Shown here one piece after another: positions 16,363-24,607 of a stretch of 64,000 bases of DNA (position 1 is its first letter; every line of letters begins with the position of its first letter). The stretch comes from Amycolatopsis acidicola (GTDB lineage: Bacteria; Actinomycetota; Actinomycetes; Mycobacteriales; Pseudonocardiaceae). The stretch is taken from positions 1 to 64,000 of the forward strand of contig NZ_VMNW02000032.1 in NCBI RefSeq assembly GCF_007713735.2. The letters are read 5' to 3'. Below the pieces are notes generated by a model. That model ran no database searches, was not told the DNA's origin, and saw only the letters and a list, made by a program, of their open reading frames with translations. A program made the position numbers and the translations under genes.

Positions 16363-17667
16363 TTATCCGGCGAGCGCGGCGATCGGCTGGGCCCGCACCG
16401 AATTCGCGGTACCCGGCAGTGTCGCGGCGAACGCGAGCACGATCGCGCCGCCGGTGATTCCCGCGTACGTCCATGGCGAGCCCGCCGGGGTCGGCGTGTG
16501 CAGTTTGACCAGGCTGTACGGCACGATCGTCACGAGCGAAGCGAGCGTGCCGAGGACGATGCCGAGCAGGGCCGTCAGCAGCGCCTCCGCGGAGACCATG
16601 CCGAGCACCTGCCGAGGTGTCGCGGCGACCACGCGCAGCAGGCCGAACTCCCGCCGCCGGTCCCTCGTCGCCGCGATCAGCGTGTTGACCACCGCGATCG
16701 CGCAGAACGCGATGACCATCGCCACCACGAGGTAGTTCGCCGAGGCGATCGTGGCCGCGTCGGTGCTGGAACCCTGTTGCGTCGCGTTGTCCGTGCTCTG
16801 CATGTACAGCGTGCCGGTGGCCATTCCGACGAGGATCACCAGCGCGGGCACGGCGGCAGCCCCGGTGGTGCCGAGGTTGTGTCCCGCAAGCCTGCCCACC
16901 GTGCCGAGCAACGGCGCGATCCGGCGTCCGCACGACGCGGCGAGCGACGGGCCGAGCAGGGCGAGCCCGATCGACGAGAAGACGCACGCGGGCCCGGCGG
17001 TCGCGACCTGCCCGGTGGCGTCGGGCATGGCGAACACGGTGAGCCCGGACGCCAGCCCGATCCCGAACAGGATCGCGGCCGACCGGCGCCGCGTTTTCAC
17101 CGCGCGGGTGGTGAACTCCCGCGCCGACGCGAGCGCCCGCACGGGCGAGATCTTCGCCGTACCGCGGGCGACGAACAGCGCCCCGATCACCACGGCCAGC
17201 AGGCTCGCCGCGACACCCGCCGTGAACGTGATCGCGCTCAATCGAAGATCGCTGACCGGCGCCAGCCCGGCGTCGGCCAGCCGCGCCAGCGCGATCGCCC
17301 CGATGCCGAGCCCGGGCAGCACGCCCAGCGCGATCGACGGCAGCGCGACCACCAGTGTCTGCCCGAAAACAAGCCTCCGGACCTGGCCCGGGGTGGCGCC
17401 TGCCGCTCGCATCAGGGCGTACTCGCGCTCGCGCTGGTTGATCACCAGCGCGACGGTCGAGACGATCGCGAACGCCACGATCGCGACGGTCCACGAACCG
17501 AGGATCATGGGCAGCAGGCGGAGGGTGTCCCCTTCCGGACCCGTGCTGAGGCCGGTGTCCAGCAGCGCGGCGAACCCGGTCAGCAAAGCCGTCCCCGCGA
17601 AGATCACCCCGGCCGCGGCCACCTGCGAAACCGGCCGCAGGGTACGGAAAACGAGTGCGCGCATCAT
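16363..17667 (-). CDS. ABC transporter permease, FtsX/MacB-like
   Basis: 434 aa. Hydrophobic helix near the N-terminus, three helices in the first half and four in the second half, with two FtsX-like domains (for example INQREREYALMRAAGATPGQ and TRDRRREFGLLRVVAATPRQ). Such permeases pair with a LolD/MacB-type ATPase to export lipids, peptides or drugs, or to act mechanically. The start overlaps the ATPase stop by 4 nt, so the two are coupled. The substrate is unknown. The divergent TetR suggests induction by a small molecule. Confidence 0.87.
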   Translation of the reverse strand: MMRALVFRTLRPVSQVAAAGVIFAGTALLTGFAALLDTGLSTGPEGDTLRLLPMILGSWTVAIVAFAIVSTVALVINQREREYALMRAAGATPGQVRRLVFGQTLVVALPSIALGVLPGLGIGAIALARLADAGLAPVSDLRLSAITFTAGVAASLLAVVIGALFVARGTAKISPVRALASAREFTTRAVKTRRRSAAILFGIGLASGLTVFAMPDATGQVATAGPACVFSSIGLALLGPSLAASCGRRIAPLLGTVGRLAGHNLGTTGAAAVPALVILVGMATGTLYMQSTDNATQQGSSTDAATIASANYLVVAMVIAFCAIAVVNTLIAATRDRRREFGLLRVVAATPRQVLGMVSAEALLTALLGIVLGTLASLVTIVPYSLVKLHTPTPAGSPWTYAGITGGAIVLAFAATLPGTANSVRAQPIAALAG

Positions 17668-18416
17668 CGCACCCCCGCTCGCGGACGGAGGTCCGCCAGC
17701 CGCGCGGCGACCCGCCCGGCGTCCGGCCGGTCCATCGTGTCCACGATCGTCCCGTCCGCGACGAAGACGACCTCGTCCGCGTAGGCGGCGACCGGGTCGT
17801 GCGTGACGAGCACGACCGTCTGCCCCGAGTTCGAGACGGAATCGCGCAACAGCAGCATTACCTTGGCCGCGGCGCGGACGTCGAGCGCGCCGGTGGGCTC
17901 GTCGGCGAAGATCACCGCCGGGTCGGCGAGCAACGCACGCGCGATGGCGACGCGTTGCTGCTGGCCGCCCGAAAGCTGGTCGGGCCGGCGCCCGATCCGG
18001 TCACCGAGGCCGAGGCGGGCCAGCAGCTGTTCCGCGGCCCGGTGCTTCCGGCGGCGGCCCGCGAGGTCACCCGGCAACGTCACGTTCTGCTCGATCGTCA
18101 AGGTGGGCAACAGGTTCAGCGCCTGGAAGACGAACCCGACGCGCTCCCGGCGGAATTTCGTCAGCGCGGTCTCGTCGAGTTCGCCGAGGTCCGTGCCGTC
18201 GATCGACACCGAACCCGACGTGGGCCGGTCCAGCCCGGCGGCGCAGTGCAGCAGGCTGCTCTTGCCGGACCCCGAAGGCCCCATCACGGCGGTGAACCGG
18301 TGCGGGGCGAAGTCGAAGGAAACGTGGTCGAGCGCGGTCACCTGGCCGGCACCCGCGCCGTAGGTTTTGCTCACCTCGCGTAATCGAACGGCGGGTGAGT
18401 ACGTTGTACGAGTCAT
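17664..18416 (-). CDS. ABC transporter ATP-binding protein, LolD/MacB-like
   Basis: 250 aa from ATG 18416. Walker A GPSGSGKSSLL, Q-loop FVFQALNLLPTL, signature LSGGQQQRVAIARAL, Walker B VIFADEPTGALD and H-loop LVTHDP are all present. It powers the adjacent permease. TACCGT (minus 18429-18424) lies 7 nt before the ATG, suggesting leaderless transcription. The longer in-frame start at 18440 would remove that arrangement. It is divergent from the zinc-finger TetR gene, which is the likely regulator. Confidence 0.9.
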   Translation of the reverse strand: MTRTTYSPAVRLREVSKTYGAGAGQVTALDHVSFDFAPHRFTAVMGPSGSGKSSLLHCAAGLDRPTSGSVSIDGTDLGELDETALTKFRRERVGFVFQALNLLPTLTIEQNVTLPGDLAGRRRKHRAAEQLLARLGLGDRIGRRPDQLSGGQQQRVAIARALLADPAVIFADEPTGALDVRAAAKVMLLLRDSVSNSGQTVVLVTHDPVAAYADEVVFVADGTIVDTMDRPDAGRVAARLADLRPRAGVR

Positions 18417-18538
18417 AATACGAACGGTACTGAGCTGCACCTTTGCCGGGAATCGGGAACTCCCCTCGGTTTCCGGTAGGGAAAACCCCCTGTTGCGGCG
18501 GGACGATATGCTGCGGGAGCGTGACGAAAAGGGGACCG

Positions 18539-19333
18539 ATGGACTGCCTCACCTGTGGACGCGCCTTGCGGGAGGCCGGCCGCGGGAGGCCGCCCCGCTA
18601 CTGCTCACGCGCCTGCCGGAGCAAGGCGTACCGCGCGCGTCTCGCCGATCGCACCGAACCGCCGGCGTGGGATGAAACCCTTACCGCGCAACGAATCGTG
18701 CGGGCGGCGATCGAGCTCGCCGACGAAGGCGGCGCCGCGGCCCTGTCCATGCGGGCGCTCGCCGCACGGCTCGGCTCCGGCGCGATGTCGCTGTACCGGT
18801 ACGTGGCGAACCGCGACGACCTCGTAGACCTGATGGCCGACGCGGTGTTCGCCGAGCGCCCACTACCCGAGGACGGCGCGCCCGAGGGCTGGCGGGCGAA
18901 GCTCGAACTGTCCGCGCGGGCGGAGTGGGCCGTCTACCAGGCGCACCCGTGGCTGCCCCAGCTCGGGCTCATCACGCGGCCGCCGATCGGGCCGAACCTG
19001 ATGGCCTACACGGATTGGCGAATGCAGGCGGTGGCGGCGGAGCACGACGTCCCGTTCGCCACGCTCGTGCAGGTAGCCACCCTGGTCACTTCCTTCGTGC
19101 AGAGCGCCGCCCTGTCCGAAAACCGGGAACGACAGGAGACCGGCCTGAGCCGCCGGGAGTGGATGCGGTCGCGGCAGCGGGTCATCGACCGGAGCCTGCG
19201 CGCCCGCCCGTTGCCGATGATCGCGCGGTTCGGCGAGGAAGCGTTCCAGGCCACCCAACCCCAGGCGGTGTTCGAGTTCGGGCTGGAACGCATCCTCGAC
19301 GGCATCGGGCTCCTGCTCGTTCAACCCACGTAA
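18539..19333 (+). CDS. TetR-family regulator with N-terminal zinc-finger-like segment
   Basis: 264 aa from ATG 18539 (GGGGA upstream; GTG 18521 is also possible). Residues 1-35 carry CxxC (CLTCGRAL) and CxxxC (YCSRACRSKAYR), a small zinc-ribbon-like motif. The TetR helix-turn-helix follows (about 45-95: ALSMRALAARLGSGAMSLYR). The C-terminal part resembles the tetracycline-repressor-like class. It is divergent from the ABC exporter genes and probably represses them. Its last 13 bp overlap the convergent FAD monooxygenase gene. Confidence 0.87.
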   Translation: MDCLTCGRALREAGRGRPPRYCSRACRSKAYRARLADRTEPPAWDETLTAQRIVRAAIELADEGGAAALSMRALAARLGSGAMSLYRYVANRDDLVDLMADAVFAERPLPEDGAPEGWRAKLELSARAEWAVYQAHPWLPQLGLITRPPIGPNLMAYTDWRMQAVAAEHDVPFATLVQVATLVTSFVQSAALSENRERQETGLSRREWMRSRQRVIDRSLRARPLPMIARFGEEAFQATQPQAVFEFGLERILDGIGLLLVQPT

Positions 19334-20697
19334 CCATCCGGCCGGATGAAGACCTTCGCCCCGTCCGACGCGTCGTAGGCGGCGAAGGCGTGGCCATCGG
19401 TGTCCACGACGTACGGGCCCGCGCAGGTCTGGCCGGGACGAAGCACGGCGTAGGAGTGCGGCGCTTCCGGCGCGGCAGCCCCGAACACCAGCTGTGTCTC
19501 ATGTGGACCACGGAACAGCTCGAACAGCCTGGTGCGCCTGCCATCCGCGTCGACGACCGGCGCGTCGGGCGCACGGTCACCGGGGACGAGCTTGCCTTCG
19601 GTGGTCCGGTAGCTGATGTCGAGCTGACGGGTGTTCTCGCCGCGTTCGTGGGCGTTCTCGGCGCCCTCCTTGTACCGCTCCATCAGTTCCGTGCTCAACC
19701 CGAGAACGCGCGCGGCGACACCACGCCGCTCCGTCTCGTAGGTGTCGAGCAGGTCCGGCGAACCGTCGGCCAGCTTCCAGCCGAGGTTGTACGCGTCCTG
19801 CACGCCGGTGTTCAGCCCCTGCCCGCCGGTCGGCGGGTGCACGTGCGCGGCGTCGCCGGCCAGGAACACCCGGCCTTCCCGGAACCGCGCGGCCAGCCGG
19901 ATGTTGGGCCGCCACACCGTTGACCACGTCAGCTTCGTCAGCCGCACGTGCGCGCCGGTCACGTCGATCTTGCTCTGCAACGTTTCCAGCGAGGTCGAAC
20001 TGTCCTCTTCGGACAGCGGCGCGCCGAACTGGAAGAGCCCGTCCGTACTGGGCAACGGGCTCAGCATCACCCCGGTCATCGGGTCGTCCGCCTTCGCGAA
20101 CCAGTACCCGTACTCGTGGTCCAGCCCGTCCGCCGCGACGTCGCCCAGCAGCATCCGGACCGACTCGTCCGTGGTGCCCTCGAAGGGAATTCCCAGCGTC
20201 TTGCGGACGGCGCTGCGCCCGCCGTCGGCGCCGACCAGGTACGTCGCGCGCACCGTCTCGCCGGTGGACAGCCGCGCGGTGACGCCGTCCTCGTCCTGCT
20301 CGAAGTCGAGCAGCTCCGTGCCCAGCTCCACGTGCACGCCGAACTCCGCGAGCCGGTCGCGCAGGATGCCCTCGGTCTGCGACTGCCCCAGCATCCGGGC
20401 GTTCGGATAGGGCACGTCCGGCCGGGGCTGCTCAGGCTCGGCCATCCGCCGGTTCATGGTGTGCTCGCCGTCCAGGTACACCCGGAACTCCGGCGCCGGG
20501 CGGCCCGCGGCGAGCACGGCGTCGAGCACCCCGAGGTCTTCGAAGACCTCCATCGTGCGCGGCTGCAGCCCGTCGCCACGCGAGCCCGCGAAGTACTCGG
20601 TCGCTTTGTCGATAATCCGCACGTCGAGGCCCCGCCGGGCGAGATCGATGGCCAGCGTCAGGCCGGTCGGCCCGGCTCCCGCGATGAGTGTCGTCAT
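19321..20697 (-). CDS. FAD-dependent aromatic monooxygenase (PheA/TetX-type)
   Basis: 458 aa from ATG 20697. Flavin hydroxylase of the PHBH class: FAD-binding GxGxxG in IAGAGPTGLTLAIDLARRG, the DG motif in YLVGADGGRSAVRKTLGI, and FLAGDAAHVHPPTGGQGLNT, which contacts FAD ribityl. The C-terminal thioredoxin-like domain (about 370-458) is typical of phenol/polyketide hydroxylases. It probably oxidises an aromatic compound or antibiotic such as rifampicin- or tetracycline-like molecules; the actual substrate is unknown. It is divergent from a TetR gene 69 bp away, which is its likely repressor. Confidence 0.88.
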   Translation of the reverse strand: MTTLIAGAGPTGLTLAIDLARRGLDVRIIDKATEYFAGSRGDGLQPRTMEVFEDLGVLDAVLAAGRPAPEFRVYLDGEHTMNRRMAEPEQPRPDVPYPNARMLGQSQTEGILRDRLAEFGVHVELGTELLDFEQDEDGVTARLSTGETVRATYLVGADGGRSAVRKTLGIPFEGTTDESVRMLLGDVAADGLDHEYGYWFAKADDPMTGVMLSPLPSTDGLFQFGAPLSEEDSSTSLETLQSKIDVTGAHVRLTKLTWSTVWRPNIRLAARFREGRVFLAGDAAHVHPPTGGQGLNTGVQDAYNLGWKLADGSPDLLDTYETERRGVAARVLGLSTELMERYKEGAENAHERGENTRQLDISYRTTEGKLVPGDRAPDAPVVDADGRRTRLFELFRGPHETQLVFGAAAPEAPHSYAVLRPGQTCAGPYVVDTDGHAFAAYDASDGAKVFIRPDGYVG

Positions 20698-20710
20698 AGC
20701 TGAATCTCCA

Positions 20711-20719
20711 TTCACTGAA
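20711..20719. promoter_or_regulatory. Short palindrome in the monooxygenase/TetR gap
   Basis: TTCACTGAA, a 9-bp perfect palindrome midway between the divergent starts (20697 and 20767), flanked by ATTC words. Candidate half of a TetR operator; weak on its own. Confidence 0.3.
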
Positions 20720-20766
20720 CTTTGATTCATCATTGCCCGCTGATAGGTTCCTGTCAAGGAGGTGCC

Positions 20767-21363
20767 GTGAAACGCAGCGAGAAGGCGGCCGAGACCGAAG
20801 CGGCGCTGAAGGCTGCGGCGAAGCGCGTGTTCGCCGCACGCGGTTACCTGAACACGAAGATCACCGACATCACGGCCGAGGCGGGGCGCGCGGCGGGATC
20901 CTTCTACAACCACTTCGCGGGCAAGGAAGAACTGCTCGAAGCGCTACTGAAGGACATGTCCGCGGAGAGCGACAATGTGGCGCTGGAGGCCGAGCACAAG
21001 TCGGACTTCACCGACCCGGACGCCGTCCGCTTCCACGTGGCCGCGTACTGGCGCTTCTATCGCGCGAACACCGCCACCCTGCGCGCGCTCGCCGAGGCGT
21101 CACTGGTCAACGAGACCTTCGCCAAGACCTACGCGAAGTTCGGCGAGAACGAGATGGCCGACGTCCTCGGCCACCTGAAGTACATCACCGACGCGGGGCT
21201 GACACTGCCGACCACGCCGATGTCCAGCCTGAGCCTGATGTACGCCATGGTCGACACCTACGTCCGGCGCTGGCACGAGGTCGGCAGCGAACTCGACGAG
21301 GACCAGGCCATCGAGGCACTGACGCGGTTCGTCTACCGCGGCTTGACCGGCAAGGACTGTTAG
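20767..21363 (+). CDS. TetR-family transcriptional regulator
   Basis: 198 aa from GTG 20767 with AAGGAGGTG just upstream. The N-terminal helix-turn-helix (about 10-60) includes NTKITDITAEAGRAAGSFYN and HFAGKEELLEALL. The C-terminal ligand domain has no recognisable specificity. It is divergent from the FAD monooxygenase, the usual arrangement for a repressor induced by the enzyme's substrate. Its 3' end overlaps the convergent dapC by 4 nt. Confidence 0.88.
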   Translation: MKRSEKAAETEAALKAAAKRVFAARGYLNTKITDITAEAGRAAGSFYNHFAGKEELLEALLKDMSAESDNVALEAEHKSDFTDPDAVRFHVAAYWRFYRANTATLRALAEASLVNETFAKTYAKFGENEMADVLGHLKYITDAGLTLPTTPMSSLSLMYAMVDTYVRRWHEVGSELDEDQAIEALTRFVYRGLTGKDC

Positions 21364-22451
21364 CCCGCCAGGCGATCCGCGGCCGCGGCCACGCGCTCGT
21401 CGGTGGCCGTCAGCGCCACGCGGACATGCTCCCCGCCGCGGGGCCCGTAGAAGGTGCCCGGGGCGACCAGGATCCCGCGCTCGGCGAGCCAGTTCACCGT
21501 CTGCCAGGAATCCTCGCCCCTGGTGGCCCACAGGTACAGCCCGGCCTCGGAGTCGTCGATCCGGAAACCGTTGTCCTGCAACGCCTTCTGCAGGGTCAGC
21601 CGGCGGCGGGCGTACCGCTCGCGCTGCACGGCCAGGAAGTCGTCGTCCGCCAAGGCCACCGTGATGGCCTCCTGCACCGGCCGCGGCACGATCATCCCGG
21701 CGTGCTTGCGCACCTCGAGCAGCCGCGAGACCAGCTCCGGGTCACCCGTGACGAACCCGGCGCGGTAACTGGCCAGATTGGCCGACTTGGACAGCGAGTG
21801 CACCGCCAGCAGGCCGGTGAAATCCCCGCCGGAGACCGAGGGATGCAGGATCGAAACCGGCTCGCCCTCCCAGCCGAGCGCCAGGTAGCACTCGTCGGAA
21901 ACCACGACCACGTCCCGCTCGCGCGCCCACTCGACCACCTTGCGCAGGTGATCGGCGCCGAGCACCTTGCCGGTGGGGTTGGACGGCGAGTTCAGCCAGA
22001 CCAGCGACGGCCGCTGCGGGCCGATCGCGAACAGGCTGTCCGCGCGCAGCACCGACGCACCCGCCAGCAGCGCGCCGACTTCGTACGTCGGATACGCCAG
22101 CTCGGGGATGACGACGGTTTCGCCGGGGCCGACGCCCAGCAGCCGCGGCAGCCACGCCACCAGCTCCTTCGAGCCGATGGTCGGCAGCACCGCGGCCGGG
22201 TCGATGCCCGTCACCCCGTGCCGGCGCGCCAGCGCGGAGACCGCGGACTCCCGCAGCTCCGGCGTGCCGTGCGTGGTGGGGTAGCCCGGGATGTCCGACA
22301 CCGAGGCGAGCGCCTCGCGGATGTGCCCTGGAACGGGATCCACCGGCGTGCCGACCGAGAGATCGACCGCGCCGCCGGGATGGGCGGACGCGGCCGTCTT
22401 GGCACCGGCCAGTGAATCCCAGGGAAAGTCGGGCAGCGCCGTGGAACTCAT
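21360..22451 (-). CDS. dapC: N-succinyldiaminopimelate aminotransferase
   Basis: 363 aa from ATG 22451. Fold type I PLP aminotransferase: NSPSNPTGKV, VVVSDECYLALGW and the Schiff-base lysine in HSLSKSANLASYRAGF. Converts N-succinyl-amino-ketopimelate to succinyl-DAP with glutamate in lysine/DAP synthesis. Assignment to DapC rests on coupling to the ferredoxin gene (4-nt ATGA overlap), the same pair as Rv1177/Rv1178 in M. tuberculosis (from memory), and on dapD/dapE nearby. The length is typical. Confidence 0.88.
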   Translation of the reverse strand: MSSTALPDFPWDSLAGAKTAASAHPGGAVDLSVGTPVDPVPGHIREALASVSDIPGYPTTHGTPELRESAVSALARRHGVTGIDPAAVLPTIGSKELVAWLPRLLGVGPGETVVIPELAYPTYEVGALLAGASVLRADSLFAIGPQRPSLVWLNSPSNPTGKVLGADHLRKVVEWARERDVVVVSDECYLALGWEGEPVSILHPSVSGGDFTGLLAVHSLSKSANLASYRAGFVTGDPELVSRLLEVRKHAGMIVPRPVQEAITVALADDDFLAVQRERYARRRLTLQKALQDNGFRIDDSEAGLYLWATRGEDSWQTVNWLAERGILVAPGTFYGPRGGEHVRVALTATDERVAAAADRLAG

Positions 22452-22768
22452 TCGCCCTGCGGGGGCAGGTCCTTGATCCACTGCGGGTCGTCCGGGGTCT
22501 TGCCGACCTTGGACGCGCCGCCGGGGGACCCGAGCTTGTCGAAGAAGTCCACGTTCGCCTTGGTGTAGTTCGACCACTCGTCGGGGACGTCGTCCTCGTA
22601 GTAAATGGCTTCCACGGGGCACACCGGCTCGCAGGCGCCGCAGTCCACGCACTCGTCGGGGTGGATGTAGAGCATCCGCTCACCCTCGTAGATGCAGTCG
22701 ACGGGGCACTCGTCGATGCACGCCTTGTCGAGCACGTCGACGCAGGGCTCGGCGATCACGTAGGTCAC
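22448..22768 (-). CDS. Seven-iron ferredoxin (3Fe-4S/4Fe-4S)
   Basis: 106 aa from GTG 22768 with AGGAGA upstream. Electron carrier. Cysteine motifs: C..CIDECPVDCIY for the 3Fe-4S side and CVDCGACEPVCP for the 4Fe-4S cluster, in the order and spacing of actinobacterial FdxA/FdxC. The C-terminal extension (about 60-106, ending WIKDLPPQGE) is normal in this group. It is coupled to dapC. A DtxR-like palindrome lies about 70 bp upstream of the start. Confidence 0.92.
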   Translation of the reverse strand: MTYVIAEPCVDVLDKACIDECPVDCIYEGERMLYIHPDECVDCGACEPVCPVEAIYYEDDVPDEWSNYTKANVDFFDKLGSPGGASKVGKTPDDPQWIKDLPPQGE

Positions 22769-22838
22769 TGCGTTCTCCTGCTGTGTGAATGAGATCCAGC
22801 TACGACCTCGGACATTACGCGTCCTTGGCGGGGTGTTC

Positions 22839-22857
22839 GAAGGTAAGGGCACCCTTA
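22839..22857. promoter_or_regulatory. Candidate DtxR/IdeR iron box
   Basis: Contains the perfect 14-bp palindrome TAAGGGCACCCTTA (22844-22857). The 19-bp window starting at 22839 agrees with the DtxR-type consensus (TWAGGTWAGSCTWACCTWA) at 15 of 19 positions, counted by eye. It lies between the divergent ferredoxin and GNAT-F420 operons. Confidence 0.4.
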
Positions 22858-22886
22858 TGCCGCATGGTATCCGGACAATGTGACAC

Positions 22887-23615
22887 GTGGACGCGATGGA
22901 GACACTCGAGACGGCTTGCGCCGACGCGTGGCGGGCCCCGGTCGAGGACAAGGTCGGTGACTGGCGGTTGCGCGCGGCCGGGGGCTTCACCGGGCGGGCC
23001 AACAGCGCGCTCGCGATCGGCGATCCGGGCGTACCGGTGGCCGAGGCTCTGGATCGAGTCTGTGAGTTCGCCCACTTACACGGCCTCCCGCCCGTGGTAC
23101 AGACCGTGTTCGACAGCAAGACCGAGCGTGCCGTCGAGGAAGCGGGCTGGGTGCCCAACGCGAGCCACGCGGCAGGGCACCTGGTGTCGGTGCTCGTCGG
23201 CCCGCTGGGCGCGGGCAGCGATCGCGCGGAGATCCTCACCTCGCCCACGGAATCGTGGTGGGAGCTGGCCGCGGACACCACCGAACCGTCGCCGGCGCAG
23301 CGCCACGTGCTGACCACCGGCGAGATCGGCTACGGCGTGGCGGAGATCACGGCGGGCGCGGTGCGGGCCGCGGTGGTCGGCGACCTGCTGCACATCTCCC
23401 GGCTCGCGGTGCGCCCCGAGCACCGCCGGCGCGGTCTGGCCAGTGCGTTGATGGCGGCGTGCGGACCGTGGGCGGCGGCGCGCGGCGCCACCCGTTGCGT
23501 GCTCCAGGTGGCGACGGGCAACGAGGCCGCGCTGGCACTGTACGAGGGGCTCGGATTCGTGGAGCACCATCGGTATCGGTACTGGGTTCGCCCGTGCGAG
23601 GATCGCTCCTCGTGA
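22887..23615 (+). CDS. GNAT-family N-acetyltransferase (cg3035/Rv0428c-like)
   Basis: 242 aa from GTG 22887. The acetyl-CoA-binding motif is in the C-terminal half: LAVRPEHRRRGLASALMAAC followed by VATGNEAALALYEGLGF. The N-terminal half is a degenerate GNAT-like lobe (ending around residue 130). This two-part shape resembles the cg3035/Rv0428c family, one member of which was reported to act as N-acetylglutamate synthase; that is from memory and the activity here is unproven. Its stop overlaps the fbiA start by 4 nt (GTGA), so it is translationally coupled to F420 genes. Confidence 0.78.
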   Translation: MDAMETLETACADAWRAPVEDKVGDWRLRAAGGFTGRANSALAIGDPGVPVAEALDRVCEFAHLHGLPPVVQTVFDSKTERAVEEAGWVPNASHAAGHLVSVLVGPLGAGSDRAEILTSPTESWWELAADTTEPSPAQRHVLTTGEIGYGVAEITAGAVRAAVVGDLLHISRLAVRPEHRRRGLASALMAACGPWAAARGATRCVLQVATGNEAALALYEGLGFVEHHRYRYWVRPCEDRSS

Positions 23616-24607
23616 AGGTTGTCGTAGTTGTCGGCGGGGTGGGCGGCGCCCGCTTCCTGCTCGGCGTGAAGGCCGCGCTCGGCCTCCCGCCCATCGGTAC
23701 CGGCGAGTCCCCGCACGAGGTCACCGCGGTGGTCAATACCGGGGACGACGTGTGGATGCACGGCCTGCGGATCTGCCCCGACCTCGACACGTGCATGTAC
23801 ACCCTCGGCGGCGGGATCGACACCGAACGCGGCTGGGGGCACCAGGGCGAGACGTGGGTGGTCAAGGAGGAGCTGGCCGCCTACGACGCCGAGCCGAGCT
23901 GGTTCGGCTTGGGCGACAAGGACATCGCGACCCACCTCATCCGCAGCCAGATGCTGCGCGCCGGCTACCCGCTTTCGGCGGTGACCGAGGCGTTGTGCGC
24001 CCGCTGGACGCCGGGCGTGAAGCTGCTGCCGATGACGGACGACCGCGTGGAGACGCACGTGGTGGTCGACGACCCGGAGCAGCCTGGTCAGCGCAAAGCC
24101 CTGCACTTCCAGGAATGGTGGGTGCGCTACAAGGCCGGGCTGCCCGCGCATTCGATCGTGCCGGTCGGCGCGGACGAAGCCAAGGCGGGCCCTGGCGTGC
24201 TCGAAGCGATCGCCGAGGCGGACGCGGTGCTGTTCGCCCCGTCGAACCCGGTCGTCTCGGTGGGCACGGTGCTGAGCGTGCCGGGAGTGCGCGAAGCCCT
24301 GCGCAAGACGGCGGGCGGAGTGGTCGGCGTTTCGCCGATCATCGGCGGGAAAGCCGTGCGGGGTATGGCCGACGAGTGCCTGACCGCGATCGGCGTCGAG
24401 ACCTCGGCCGAGGCGGTCGGGCGACATTACGGCTCGCGGCAGACGTCCGAGGACGGCCTGCTCGACGGCTGGCTCGTCGCCTCCGGCGAGACGGTGCATG
24501 TGCCCGGCGTCGCGGTGCGCGCGGTGCCGTTGCTGATGTCCGATGTGGACGCGACGGCCGCGATGGCGCGGGCGGCGCTCGAACTGTCCGGAGTGGACGT
24601 TGTCTGA
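23612..24607 (+). CDS. fbiA: F420 biosynthesis phosphoenolpyruvyl transferase
   Basis: 331 aa from GTG 23612. FbiA/CofD joins the activated phosphoenolpyruvyl group to Fo, giving dehydro-F420-0 in Actinobacteria. Start VVVVGGVGGARFLLGVKAAL and the segments VVNTGDDVWMHGLRICPDLD, FAPSNPVVSVGTVL and SPIIGGKAVRGMADE are typical. It overlaps the upstream GNAT gene by 4 nt and fbiB by 8 nt. fbiC and fbiD are not in the window. Confidence 0.94.
   Translation: MKVVVVVGGVGGARFLLGVKAALGLPPIGTGESPHEVTAVVNTGDDVWMHGLRICPDLDTCMYTLGGGIDTERGWGHQGETWVVKEELAAYDAEPSWFGLGDKDIATHLIRSQMLRAGYPLSAVTEALCARWTPGVKLLPMTDDRVETHVVVDDPEQPGQRKALHFQEWWVRYKAGLPAHSIVPVGADEAKAGPGVLEAIAEADAVLFAPSNPVVSVGTVLSVPGVREALRKTAGGVVGVSPIIGGKAVRGMADECLTAIGVETSAEAVGRHYGSRQTSEDGLLDGWLVASGETVHVPGVAVRAVPLLMSDVDATAAMARAALELSGVDVV

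Noticed and set aside
23255..23611. In-frame extension upstream of fbiA
   Set aside because: It lies inside the GNAT gene in another frame; the FbiA start MKVVVVVGGVGG begins at GTG 23612.
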